Shown: positions 21,251 through 32,970, numbered from the stretch's first letter. The stretch is 64,000 bases of DNA from Branchipolynoe longqiensis (GCA_030323885.1 CM059192.1:62365593-62429592); one strand, 5' to 3'. Numbers and translations are program-made. The notes: generated by a model from the sequence alone, not told the origin.

Positions 21251-21700
21251 TTAAAGTTGCATAGTTCGATGGTTCTGAGTTTCTGTCATTTTTTTCTGAG
21301 ATACATATACTAAATTGATTATTTTCTTTTGAAGTAACTTCTATTTTAATCGGCAAACTTTTGAGATATTTGAAGTGCCTCAGTACTCCCTTTTGTGTGG
21401 CAACAAATTCTCAATAAGTGTATCAGTGTTTAACTCGGTTGATCTACCATACTTTAGTTTTAAATTAACTTATTTGAGATATTATGAGTGTAAACATGCT
21501 AAATTAATTTAGGCAGTTTTGTCAACACTCTAATCCAATAGGTTTCAGTAGTAACAGGTTCTATTAAATAGACTTAGCACTGCCTTCTATGTCGCAACAT
21601 ATATATGTAGCAACGTATCTAAGTTGGATATGTAGGTTTGAAAATAGCCAATTGTTTTGCTTGTGAAAATTTAATGTTTTTATCGGACTAGGTAACTTAA
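21251..21700 (+). mobile_element. MITE-like dispersed repeat R, copy 2
   Basis: Same ends and order of blocks as 12371-12697: TTAAAGTTGCATAG, ACTTTTGAGATAT, CAGTAGTAACAGGTTCT, ACTGCCTTCTA. It carries an extra internal block of about 100 bp (roughly 21375-21470) that partly duplicates neighbouring sequence. Confidence 0.7.
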
Positions 21701-22105
21701 AGAGCTGGACACAACCAGAAATATCCTACAGGAGAACGCTGGGAGAGTTTAAAGATATAGATACGCTGATCCTGTATCCAATAGCTTCGCAAGGCACATG
21801 AGGACAAGGCAGTGTCGATATGCATCCGTTTTATCGGAAGTATATTTGGAAAACGGCCAGCCCGGGAAGAGTATCATCGGTTTCAGGCATCATCTTAGAG
21901 CTGCATAGTCCAATGGGAACATCAAATTTTCAAAACCGAAACAATTATCTAAATTTGATTGTACATATCTAACTTAGGTAGTGGTGCACTTATTAGACAT
22001 GTGTCACCACATAGAAGGGAATACTGCAGCAATTTAATCGAAAATGTTATTGCAGAGGTCTATGGTGTTAGAGTTTTGCCATGCTTACCATAATTAATTT
22101 GGTAT

Positions 22106-22398
22106 TGTAGTGGTCTGCACTGACCTCTCAGGCAAGGAGCCGCATGGACAGGTAGGCGTGGGTAGTGTGTTGATATCAGGGAGCCTAGGTGGTGTAATGG
22201 TTAGCACACTGGCCCGGAATGCAAAGAGACGTGGGTTCGAGTCCCGCTCTAGGCGCAATATTTCCCATTTTCATCACCCCCACGACACTGTTTGCCGTGA
22301 CCATGATGCTATACAAGCTACGCGCTGTATACTTGTTGAACCTACCCTGTGTATGTAAGTGCGTTGCATTGCCTGTATGTATGTAATTGTAAGCATTA
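22106..22398 (+). mobile_element. tRNA-derived SINE, family 2, first unit
   Basis: Contains a tRNA-like domain at 22183-22255. The acceptor stem GCCTAGG/TCTAGGC and the T-arm are intact, with A box TGGTGTAATGG and B box GGTTCGAGTCC. The anticodon arm is mispaired and lacks U33, so it is not a functional tRNA. An upstream domain (GTAGTGGTCTGCACTGACC) precedes the tRNA part, and a roughly 140-bp tail follows up to the MITE. Confidence 0.75.
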
Positions 22399-22401
22399 TA
22401 A

Positions 22402-22665
22402 TGGCCGGTGCACACCTACCGTTTTTCCGCGCACACCTACCGTATACGATCTAAAACTGCCCAAAAATCGTTAGGTGTGCGACCCCCTAGCACACCTACC
22501 ATTTACGATTCGCGCATAAAACTAAGTTTTTAGTGCTAAAAGCGGCCGTTTACGATTGCGATTCGCGATTCGAAAAACGAATCGGCCCGTTTTCAGTTTT
22601 AAGCGGGTCGGGTCGAGTCGCGAGTTTTAGTGCGCGAATCGTAAACGGTAGGTGTGCACCGGCCA
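22402..22665. mobile_element. PIF/Harbinger-like MITE, family M1, copy 1
   Basis: 264 bp with perfect 23-bp terminal inverted repeats beginning TGGCCGGTGCACACC, flanked by TAA (22399-22401 and 22666-22668). The interior contains further copies of the CACACCTACCGTTTACGAT subterminal motif in both orientations. A second copy of the family is at 35701-35975. It has no coding capacity. Confidence 0.85.
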
Positions 22666-22668
22666 TAA

Positions 22669-22878
22669 GACTTACAATTCCAGGGGGACGAGTGTAGTGG
22701 TCTGCACTGACCTCTCAGGCAAGGAGCCGCATGGACAGGTAGGCGTGGGTAGTGTGTTGATATCAGGGAGCCTAGGTGGTGTAATGGTTAGCACACTGGC
22801 CAGGAATGCAAAGAGACGTGGGTTCGAGTCCCGCTCTAGGCACAATATTTCCCATTTTCATCACCCCCAGGACAGTAG
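22669..22878 (+). mobile_element. tRNA-derived SINE, family 2, second unit
   Basis: Repeats 22106-22290 at near identity. The tRNA-like domain is at 22770-22842 with intact A and B boxes and a one-base difference in the anticodon loop. The unit stops at CACCCCCAGGACAGTA, where repeat R resumes. First and second units are in direct orientation, so the insertion is a tandem dimer with the second unit truncated. Confidence 0.75.
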
Positions 22879-23021
22879 GTTTGCACTTCAAATATCTCAA
22901 AAGTTAGCCATTGAAAATAAAATTACTTGAAACTAAAGTAAGGTAGATAATAATGATCAAATTAATATGTTTATGTCAGAAAATGACAGAAACTCAAAAC
23001 CATCGGGCAATGGAACTTTAA

Positions 23022-26000
23022 TTTGATACTCGCCTCCCACAGCCACGCATGCGTTTCCGGTGTTGCCTACTGGGAAAACCGGAAGTGGACAGGTCCCTAG
23101 TTGCGAAATGGTGTGCCCGGATGTTAACACCACATATTGTGTCAACACCCAGCAGTTAATACTGCCTCGGTAACGACCCTATTGTCGTTGCCTATAATCT
23201 TTGCACGTCATTGCTGGTGGCAATATGGAGTTGCCTGCACCTAGATGGGGAATGCTGGATCAGCACCACAGTGAGGGGTCACTTCGTGCCGCCGTATGCA
23301 GCCCCATTGCACACAGAAAAGCAGTCGTTGGGTGCTCGAGGCCGCTGCGGCCGTAGTGATGGCTGAGATCTATCTGGTCGTGGCGCAATCAGCCTTGGCT
23401 TGTCTGGCAGTGGACGGTTTAATGAACCGGCCCACAGCGATCCGGCCTGCGCATGGACGGTGCCAGCCGCCCGCCCGCAGTCACTGAGGACGGGGATACA
23501 CGCGACAACCATATTGTGGGGTCTAGCTGGTGTGCAGGGAGGGCCTGGAGACAGTGCTAAGTAAACAGGAGTAACGCACTTAGCAGGCAATACACAACAC
23601 CTGCCGCGCAGCCAACTGCGCCACACTTATAAGTTATAGTGACGTACTCGGGGACCTGCCCTGGTAATGCAAGCATACTCATTTCAAAATGTTTGGTGAG
23701 AAAAGATGCTTTAGTGCAGTCACATGAACATGCACTTGTTGATATGCGACTAACAGCAGCTACTCTAAATGGCTGAACTCATACACGATATGAACCGTTC
23801 TGGTGTGAATCCGCTATGCTGCGCTACAGGGAATCAATCAATGGCTGTCACCAGACATTGCCACATTATGTGCATGTTAGCTGGGAATTCGGATACGTAT
23901 TCAAATAAAGTGCCGATGAGGGCGCCACGACGCGGTGCAGTGGGAAGCTCACCGTGGGCGCCGCCCCTTGGTGCTTACCCTCGGTGACAGACAAATGACC
24001 CAATAATTCCGCTGGCGCACCCGACCCCTTCCCCCGCTCGCCCTGCGACATACACACTACCATGAGGGCGAACAAAACAACAAAGTAAAGCCGCGTTTGC
24101 GCTCAGGTGAACTGTCCAGTGAAAGGCGCGCCCCCCGCTCCGTGAACAGCTCAGAGCAGCTCATGACTGCACAGTTGCTTCATAGTGTTCAATTTAACGG
24201 GATTCCAGCTGTGATAGAATGGTTAAAACTGAACTCTCTTGTATTCTTATCTGAGTTCAAAGGCAAGCTGATTAGTCTTTGTACATCGCTACTGTATACG
24301 GCGTGAAATGCGTGGTGACGGCCAGACACCCTTTCCGTTGGTAGATCTGAGTTAAAACATGAGCTCACTGCTGATACCATCCCACTGTCACTGTGCACAT
24401 CGACATCGCCAGTTCAAGCTCGATACAATGGGCCCACAGGCGCCCCCACACCGCCGCCCGATACGCCCCCGACAGCCATGTGGACACGGCGGGGTGCTCG
24501 TGTGCGAGGCGCCCGCCCCTTTTGTGTGCGCAAGTAAATTAAAGTCCACAGACACGCCGTCGGCTTACGTCTGAGCGGGAAACAAGATACCGTTGGTCGG
24601 CTGCGGGCGATCAGGGAGAAGGGTTGAAGGAACGAGTCGAGCGGCGTCACGGGAAGCGACGAATTTGCCAGATCATGCGGATTTCCCCCCATACGATTAG
24701 CACTGTCTGGAAATCACAGGACAATGCTAGAAGTCAGGTTTTAACTGTCCTTGTGATTGTATTATCGCACATAAGGCATGGCAACAGATGTCCGTCGTTG
24801 AAAGTTTACAGTTACACCTAGAGGATCACCCGCGTAACGCGAAATGAATGAGGACATGTCAAATTAAAGTCAAACCGAACGAGCTCGGCACTGAGTCACG
24901 CTTGGAGCAGCAACACAAAGCTCATTGGTCAGACTGTCCCCGCCGCCATGCTTAATGGGGGTTACCCCAGTGGGGGCAACACACCACCCCACCCGGGCAG
25001 CAACTGATAGATCCTCAATTGGCAACAATTAGGGTGCGGGTAGATGACGTAAGCATGTGGGCGAGGATAATGAGAGCCCCGAGTGTACGCCGATAGAGGC
25101 GTGCAGCATTGTGATCACGTGATATGGAACGTGGGGCCGACGTTGGGGTAAATGTCACGGCCGGAAGCTGCCAACAACTGGACGCCGCCTGGTGGTAACA
25201 AAGCGCGGCTCGGAGCGCTGACCTGCAGCCCGCCATGTCGGTCAGTATATGTAAGCCGCGACACGTCTACTGACCACTAGGCGGTGCCACCTGGGGCGGC
25301 GCCAACAGCGACCTACAATTTAATGAAAGCAATTCGCGTGAGCGTGCGCTGTGTCTTTTCTGGCAACAGTGCTTTGAACAGCTTAGATCTACAGATGTTT
25401 TGTTTGTTTTAAAAAAGAAAGGAAATGTTGGTAATTCGCCAGTGCCATGTGTCGGTGCCTACACAACACGTCCAGTCGTTTGAGCCATGAGCGCCCCTGG
25501 CGGGGACAGGGCACCGTGGGGCGGGTGGGCAGGGCGTGACGAGAACCCCCCCCCTCCCACACACACACACACCCAGACACGTCCCGGGGCACCTGGGTCC
25601 GGCCGTCCCGTCACAGGGTGTGAAAGTTGCATCGTCGTGATGGAAAGTGTTCGCTACTTGGACGCGTGGTGCTTGGTGACGTCACGACGTACACTAGCTG
25701 CTGGTGAGTTGAGTTCACTGATGTATTATTCTGGGACCTCACCTGACAGGCAGCACGATTTAAGACGTCATGTGTACATGCCTGTTTTGGTTCTCACCTG
25801 TCCAGTCTGTCCGAGTTTACACGACGTAATCCAATTGATAGGATCACAACGTCATTAATAGCGGAGTAAATCTTTCATAACAAACGAACAATGCCACCTG
25901 GTCGGGGCTAGTTAAAAGTGAATTTCCATCACATTAATTTGCTAGATGTCAATTCTCATTTTGATGGGTTTTCTTGTGTAACTTTAACCGATGCACTTCT

Positions 26001-26216
26001 CCCTCGAAATAATGCTCCCAGTAAGAAGCAACCTCGGTCTGGTGCGTGAGCTGAATCCAGTTGGAACGCACCTGTTCTCAGTCCCTGTCCGCTGTTTCCT
26101 CACGAGGGACGGAAGCTACTACCTGGCGTTTTTACGCGGCTGGAATTGGCTTGTATCTACTGATACTAGAGACGAATACAATCAAATTATAAAAGTGAAT
26201 GGTGCGCCAAACTTGT
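23022..26216. other. Unassigned, largely unique sequence
   Basis: 3.2 kb without a recognised repeat, TIR pair or conserved domain. It is CpG-richer than its surroundings in parts (23280-23500, 24400-24560). A short (CA)n lies near 25559-25572. Open frames reach at most about 148 codons and show no family signature. Confidence 0.4.
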
Positions 26217-26482
26217 GTTGCAGCGGCAAGCAGCACGGGGCGGTGTGTGGCAGCGACCTGCGGTTCGAGGCAGTGTGTGGCAGCAGGATGGGCAGATCAA
26301 GGCAGTGTGTGGCAGCGACCTGCGGCTCGAGGCAGTGTGTGGCAGCGGGACGGGCAGATCAAGGCAGTGTGTGGCAGCGACCTGCGGCTCGAGGCAGTGT
26401 GTGGCAGCGATGTGCGGCTCGGTGCGGTGTGCGGTAGTGGGACGGGCAGTTCGAGGTGGTGTGTGGCAGCGGGACGGGTTTC
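26217..26482. repeat. 30-32 bp minisatellite, two unit types
   Basis: The core GGCAGTGTGTGGCAGCG is followed either by ACCTGCGGCTCGA or by GGACGGGCAGATCAA, mostly alternating. Confidence 0.85.
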
Positions 26483-26633
26483 ACAAGGCAGCTAGCTGTG
26501 TTGGTGAAGGATCGCCACATTCAGCACAACCACATAAGAATAAAGCGCCCGGCTGCGATATGTACTCGGCAGCACTGGAGGGGAAACATCGGGTCCCTCA
26601 GATAGCTTCGTCTCCCCCGCAGTCTGCCCTTCT

Positions 26634-27336
26634 CGTGAATGGAGTGTGGCAAGAAGGCTGTGCATGCCTCCATGTCCTCGTGAATGGGGTGTGACAAGAA
26701 GGTGGTGCATGCATCCCTGTACTCGTGAATGGGGTGTGACAAGAAGTTGGTGCATGCCTCCCTGTCCTCGTGAATGGGGTGTGACAAGAAGGTGGTGCAT
26801 GGCTCCCTCTCCTCGTGAATGGGGTGTGGTAAGATGGTTCATGCCTCCCTGTCCTCGTGAATGGGGTGTGGTAAGATGGTTCATGCCTCCCTGTCCTCAT
26901 GAATGGGGTGTGACAAGAAGGTGGTGCATGCCTCCCTGTCCTCGTGAATGGGGTGTGGTAAGATGGTTCATGCCTCCCTGTCCTCGTGAATGGGGTGTGG
27001 TAAGATGGTGCATGCCTCTCTGTCCTCGTGCATGGGGTGTGGTAAGATGGTTCATGCCTCGCTGTCCTCGTGAATGGGGTGTGACAAGAAGGTGGTGCAT
27101 GCCTCCTTGTCCTCGTGCATGGGGTGTGGCAAGAAGGTGGTGCATGCCTCCCTGTCCTCATGCATGGGGTGTGGTAAGATGGTTCATGCCTCCCTGTCCT
27201 TGTGAATGGGCTGTGGTAAGATGGTTCATGCCTCTCTGTCCTCGTGAATGGGGTGTGGTAAGATGGTGCATGCCTCTCTGTCCTCGTGCATGGGGTGTGA
27301 CAAGAAGGTGGTGCATGCCTCCATGTCCTCGTGCAT
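26634..27336. repeat. 42/45-bp minisatellite, about 16 copies
   Basis: Units share CATGCCTCCCTGTCCTCGTG, then AATGGGGTGTG. The remainder is either ACAAGAAGGTGGTG (45-bp unit) or GTAAGATGGTT (42-bp unit). Both lengths are multiples of three, which keeps a 254-codon plus-strand frame and minus-strand frames open. No homology suggests a protein. Confidence 0.9.
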
Positions 27337-27617
27337 TACTCAGTGTGAACCGCCATTCATTTATTGGAGCAACCCTGACTGTCCGATCAATTTGTGCACC
27401 GTCTTATTGAGTTGGCACAGATCAGTTGGGCGAAAGCTATGCTGCGAACACACTGGACGCAGACGTCACACGGGCGTCACTCAGAAAAAAATCTAAATGT
27501 ATGTAAAAAAGAGAAGCCGAACACACTCTTGCAGGCAGTTCTCACACATGTGTCGTGCAGCCAGATAGAATCAGTTTTGGAGCGATTTTTGCTGCTTGAT
27601 GGCGCTTGGCTTTTGAC

Positions 27618-28190
27618 TGACTTTGCCCGACTTGACTTTACACAACTTGACTTTACACAACTTGACTTTACACAACTTGACTTTTCTGACCTGACTTTAC
27701 CTGACATGACTTTCTTACCTGACCTGACATTACCCGACCTGACTTTACATGACCTGACTTTACCCGACTTGACTTTACACAATGACTTTATAGTGTTGTT
27801 GGGTAAAGTCTGATCGGGTAAAGTAAAGAAATGTAAATAATAAATAATAATAATAAAACATTTATATAGCGCCCGATACAGCAAGCCGTTCTCAGGTGCT
27901 TTACATAACAAACAAATATACAGGAAAATATATTTCACCTAGTTAAAATCAGATTTAAACAAATGTGTCTTAAAGTCGAGTCGTGACTTTACCCGACCTG
28001 ACTTTACCTGACCTGACTTTACCCACCCTGACTTTACACGACCTGACTTTACCCGACCTGAATTTACAAGATTTGACTTTACATGACCTTATGTCCGTAA
28101 AGTCCGGTCCATTAAAGTCAGGTTGTGTAAAGTCAGGTCGGGTATAGTGAGGTCAGGTGGAGTGAGGTCGGGTAAAGTCAAGTCAGGTAA
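27618..28190. repeat. ACTTTAC minisatellite blocks in opposite orientations
   Basis: 27618-27785 and 27985-28090 repeat ACCTGACTTTACCCG-type units on the plus strand. 27798-27830 and 28100-28190 carry the reverse complement (GGGTAAAGTCAGGT). Between them, 27841-27930 contains an AAT run and TTTATATAGCGCCCGATACA, a motif found in many dispersed invertebrate repeats. The inverted blocks could fold into long hairpins. Confidence 0.8.
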
Positions 28191-28428
28191 TATATATATA
28201 TGTATAGCTTTTTTGCCACGTGCCAGACACGTCCAGTGTGTTCGCTATTTCCGCCTGAGAACCGCATGCCGTTCGCTTGTACTTCCCGCCTGCATAACGC
28301 ACGCATTCTGTCTGTCCCGAGCTTAACGCTGATAACCTCCGCTGTCCTGCCTCCCCAACTACTTCACGAGTTCATCGCCTCACAACAGTGCCTCAGTACT
28401 GTCTCTGGTGATACCACTCCTCTATCAT

Positions 28429-29165
28429 CAGGGGCCATATGCAGGAGTCAGTGTTAGCGGGGTTTGGTGTTAGAGCCTGTTACCGTTTATCTATCACTGA
28501 AGTCGGGACCTGTGTCAAGTTGTATGCAGGAGCACGTAACACTTGCATTATAGCTAAATGTGAAGTTATTTATAGATTTGGGAAATCCCTCTGCATTTGT
28601 AGACATATATTAGACTCAAATCTATTGAATGCGATCATATTTAACAGAATTACATACGCAATAAGTGAAATTTTATCAATTTAACCCTAAATTCGAACCA
28701 TCCCTAAGGCTACCGCCGTATTGGCGGCGATATTAATAGTTATATTTTCGAATCGACGAATGTAAAGTAAACAAATCGCCGCCGCCGCATCGACCTCCAT
28801 TTCCATACTGGCGGCGGCGGCGATGTGCTGACTGTACCTTCGTCGATTCGAAAATATAACTATTAATATCGCCACCAATGCGGCAGTAGCCTTAAGGAGG
28901 GTTCGAATTTAGGGTTAAATTGATAACATTTCACTTACTGCATATGTAATTCTGTCAAATATGATCGCATTGAATAGATTTGGGCCTAATCGGTGCCTAA
29001 CACCAACCTTAAACCACCTATGGATCAGGGTTACCCTAACCTCGTTTAAGGGTTTGGTGTTAGGCCTATCACTGACTCGTGCATACCGACTTTTTGGCGC
29101 TAAACCAGAAATCCCCTCTAAACGCGTTTTGGCTCAGTAACACCGACTCCTGCATATGGCCCCTG
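28429..29165. mobile_element. Foldback element, 737 bp
   Basis: Terminal repeats CAGGGGCCATATGCAGG are perfect on both sides. Most of the element is a palindrome: 28600-28770 is the reverse complement of about 28835-29000 with few differences. The arms meet at GGCGGCGGCGG/CCGCCGCCG near 28780-28820. No target duplication was found. The CAGGG start recalls hAT termini, but the superfamily is not settled. Confidence 0.8.
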
Positions 29166-30040
29166 GTCATGAACTTCCTACTGGCGAATCATTGAGCTAT
29201 TTAATACTGGCGTCATTGCAAACCCTGATCACGTCCCGCCACTCCTTACCCCCACCCCTCCCACCCGTCGCCCCGGTTTCCCATTTTCTGTGAATGATAT
29301 CATTATTGGGTGGGTCATAAAAACACCGACGACTCAATTAGGACTGGAGAGAAAGGATGCAGGTTTAATCAATCCCCTGCGTTAAGGGGCGCGTCACTGT
29401 AGAGGAGCCAGCCCGGACCTGTTTTATTAAATATGTGACAATTAAAAAGCCACTCTTGTCTATGAGTATGTAGTTACATACTTTTCGAGGTATTTGAGTC
29501 GGAATGAACGCCTACGGAGTTGGCCCAGCCTGGCAATCTTGGAGCACGACCAGGTAGGTGTAAGGCACGTGAAGCGTCCACTTGTGTTCCGGTCGAGGCT
29601 ACCGCTGAGTGTTGGTGAATCGGGCTCCAAGAGGATTAAACGCAGTCTTACTGCACCGACTCGTTTGATAACATAACGATAGACATAACAGAGTATAATC
29701 CCACGTAAATATGGAGTGGAATTGAATTCAGTGCAGCTCCGTGTGGGTTCGTAGGGCAGGGTGATTAGTAGTACCATGTGCCTACTTTTTCCATCGTATT
29801 GATGTAATGTTCTATACATAGACCGATAGGTGCAGATAGAATGCACACGTCCATGTGCAACTGGGCATGTGTGTACACCGTCAGGAACACGTGTACACGG
29901 CCGCACAGGCCTCATAGGGCCTGCACCCTGGTACATACAGAGAGGGTAGAGGATATGCCTGGAGCATAGCGTCGGTGAAAGAACACCCACACTACACGCT
30001 ACATGACTGCAACATAGGCACCAGTCTATTATTGTAGCCA
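29166..30040. other. Unassigned sequence upstream of the LINE
   Basis: No domain or repeat recognised. A 211-codon minus-strand frame (29460-30095) overlaps the LINE zinc-knuckle region and has no family signature, so I do not treat it as a gene. Confidence 0.4.
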
Positions 30041-30046
30041 ACCAGA

Positions 30047-30711
30047 TGCACAGCGTGCGGGGGCGACCACACCTCCCGAGACCCCCGCTGCCCAAAGAAG
30101 TGCAGGCTCTGGAGCAGGCTCAACCCCCCCCACCCCCCACAACCAAACCCCCAAGCCGGCCAACCCAACCCCACCCCCAACCTCCCCCTACCACACACCC
30201 GACAACCCCCAACCCACATCTCCCCTCACCAACTTCCCCCCTACTGCCAACCTGCGCCCTCCTCCCAACTCCACACCCATGCATCCCACCCCTCCTCTCC
30301 CTCCATCCACACCCACTGCACCCCAGCAAAACCACCACCACACACCGCCCACACACACAATCCATCGCCATACAAACCCCCAGCCAGGTCAACACCATCA
30401 CACCCAAGTGCGATGCCTTCACCCAAACCCCACGCACACCCACTCCCAAAACCATAGCCGCAACCACACCCACACCCACACCCACTCCCACACCATCAGC
30501 CACCGCAACACCTGCACCCACACACACCCATGACATACTTCAGGCAATTGACGACAGGCTCTCCAAAGGAACAGCCAGCGACCCACTGGGTTCCATAATA
30601 CACATGTTTATCGGGTTCCTCCGCACCTCAGCCCTCATACCGCAACCCACAACCACCACACCACCAACCACCCGCAACACCCTGAGTCACCAACATGGAT
30701 ACTTAACGTAA
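30047..30711 (+). pseudogene. LINE ORF1 C-terminal part (zinc knuckle)
   Basis: 30047-30097 in one frame encodes CTACGGDHTSRDPRCP, a C-x2-C-x3-H-x6-C knuckle typical of the last zinc finger of Jockey/I-group ORF1 proteins, which bind the element RNA. Downstream sequence is Pro/Thr/His-rich low complexity open in several frames; the 221-codon frame from 30046 is in a different frame from the knuckle. The upstream part is missing because a stop lies directly before the knuckle. Confidence 0.6.
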
Positions 30712-30756
30712 CAACCACAACACCAACCACCACACACACCTCACACCACCTCCAAC

Positions 30757-31430
30757 TAACTCCTCCAACCTCACATTCCTCTCCTGGAACTGTACAGGCC
30801 TACAGACAAAACTGATAACCCTCATCAACAAGCTAAAAACCAACCGGATAGAGGTGGCTATGCTTCAGGAAACATGGAAGATAGATCCACCACGCATTAA
30901 AGGCTACACCACCTACCACATCCCCGCAGTGGAATCCCTAGTCGGGGGCAGACCAAAGGGAGGCCCCACCACCTTAGTCAACAACAGGTACTCCTCAAAT
31001 TAGCCACAGCCACAATAGACACCTTCAACATATACAACCCCTGCAACACCCAATACACCCTCGATCCCATCCTCCAAGCACAGGGAAAACACAACAACAC
31101 ACCAAATAATCATGGGAGATTTCAATACCCACCACTCCATCTGGAGACGCAACAACGCAGACATCGCCAGAGGATGCACACTACTGGCAGAGGTCCTTGA
31201 CTCGGCGAACCACACCCTAATGAATGATGGCTCGCCCACTCATCGCAGCGGTTCGTCCATTGACCTCTGCATCCTAAACACACAACTCACAGCCACAGCC
31301 TCGTGGGAGCTGACTGACCTGTACTCAGACCACCACACAGCGCTCCTACGCACAGACGCTCCCAAGGTCCCCACCCCACAAACGCCGCCCAGATTTAACC
31401 TAGACGGAGCTGATTGGGAAGCCTTCAACT
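30757..31430 (+). pseudogene. LINE ORF2 endonuclease (APE-type), broken
   Basis: Begins LTFLSWNCTGLQ with the N-terminal Asn motif, followed by EVAMLQETWKI carrying the catalytic Glu. After a frameshift near 31000, 31112-31432 gives MGDFNTHHSIW, then GSSIDLCIL and LYSDHHTALL with the terminal S-D-H. All hallmark blocks of an apurinic-like endonuclease are visible but spread over two frames. This enzyme would nick target DNA for target-primed reverse transcription. Confidence 0.8.
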
Positions 31431-31889
31431 AACACTTGCAATACCTCACACACACCAACCCCCCAACACATGCGACGAGTTCACCATACTTGTCGGCCAT
31501 GCCATGGAGGCCACCATCCAACAGACAAGAAACCGGCGCCTCCCGAACACCACAAACTCTCCCACCATCAGGAGAGCCAAACGCCACAAAAACAAACTCC
31601 TCCACAAGCTCCGTTCCAACCCCAACCTAGGCACTGAAAAATTAGTTAACATTGCCACCGAATGGTTAAAAGAGCGAGAGGATGTCAGAAACAATACCAT
31701 AGACCTCCCTTCCGCCCATGGCTTTGACCGCCCCCTCACCAGGACCGAGCTCGAAAGGGCACACCACCCACCATGGAGGAAAACGACCCCATGAGCAGAT
31801 GGGTGTACCAACCACAGTGTGGACCCGCCTCTCCACATGCAACCCAACAAAACTATAAACTTGGTCTACACATGAGCGATTATACCGCA

Positions 31890-32970
31890 ATCATGGAAGG
31901 ATGCAGTCATCGTACCCATCCCCAAAAAAGACCCAGGCGAGTTCAGGCCGATCTCGCTGTTACAATCCCTTGGGAAAGTAGTGGAGAGAATTGTACTGGG
32001 CCGGCTTGAAACCTTCTCCAGCGACCCTAGCCAACGGCTTCCCCGAAGAGCTGGTCGGGTTCCGAGGTGGACGTAGCACGCAGCACGCTGTCCTCACCCT
32101 CCTCGAGGATATAGTACATGCCAAAGGACGAGGCTTTGGCGTGGCTGTCATCTTCCTCGACCTGGAGAAGGCCTTCGAGCTGGTCGACCACAACGTGGTC
32201 CATGCCTCCATGGTTGAGCTGGGAGTCACCGGGAAGCCTCTGGCGTTCATGAAGAACTACCTAAGTGACAGGCGAGCCAGTGTCCGCTCCAGGGCAGCAC
32301 CTCTCCCCTCAACCACCTAAAAAACGGCATCCCCCAGCGAGCTGTCCTCAGCCCCTTCCTCTTTAATGCTGTAGTCGCTGCCCTCATAAGCCGACTGAAA
32401 GCAGGCATTACTGAATACCGCCTCAAACACGTCAAGATCCTGTGCTATGCAGACGACATCGCTGTCGTCTGCTCACACACCAGGGAGGTGCCCCTCCTCA
32501 CGGCGGATGTCCTGCTCCTACTTGCAGTTCCTGATGTGAGCTGGGGCTCAAAATATCCCCAAACAAAACCAAAGCTATGATGATGTTTACTGATCAGCCT
32601 CCCCTCCCCACCCACTCCGTGCTGCAGACCTGGACGTCGAGTGGGTTGACACCTTCGACTACCTTGGAGTCAGACTCAATCACAAACTCACCATGAGTCC
32701 ACTTGTGAAGCGACTGGCCTCCAGAATGAACAAGAGACTTCTTCTAATGACTACAATCTCTGGGTTCAACTGGGGAGCACCAGCTGAAGTGCTCAGCATC
32801 TTCTACAAACAGGCCGTGCAGGCCCTCTATGAGTATGCAGCAAACACCGTTTCCTCGATTGGTTACTGCAGAGACAACCGTAGGGCATGCCTCCCTCGCA
32901 GTAGCACCCTGACCAAAGACCTCCTCACCCTGGAAAGAGTCCAATACCAGGCAGCGTGACTCATCACCCG
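31890..32970 (+). pseudogene. LINE ORF2 reverse transcriptase, broken
   Basis: Segments in order: SWKDAVIVPIPKKDPGEFRP and ISLLQSLGKVVERIVLGRL (about 31890-32010); a frameshift; VGFRGGRSTQHAVLTLLEDI and FLDLEKAFELVDH, motif A (31991-32320); another shift; PQRAVLSPFLFN; CYADDIAVV, the Y-x-D-D motif, near 32440-32470; and LGVRLNHKLT around 32660. The catalytic Asp residues remain, but at least three frameshifts or stops break the frame. Confidence 0.85.

Larger units (their letters stand above)
21894..23021 (-). mobile_element. MITE-like dispersed repeat R, copy 3, interrupted
   Basis: Starts TTAGAGCTGCATAGTCCAAT and ends CAATGGAACTTTAA. 21894-22105 and 22879-23021 together align with the reverse of copies 1 and 2. 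The gap is filled by a tRNA-derived element present twice, which itself hosts a PIF/Harbinger-like MITE. Confidence 0.7.

Noticed and set aside
22183..22255. Functional tRNA gene (and its twin at 22770-22842)
   Set aside because: Pol III boxes and acceptor and T stems are fine, but the anticodon stem is mispaired and U33 is absent; the copy is embedded in a repeated element.
29460..30095. 211-codon minus-strand frame
   Set aside because: No recognisable domain; Cys/Arg-rich composition typical of chance frames, and it overlaps the LINE zinc-knuckle region on the other strand.
30046..30711. Pro/Thr-rich 221-codon protein
   Set aside because: Low-complexity translation out of frame with the zinc knuckle at its start; better explained as decayed LINE ORF1 or spacer.
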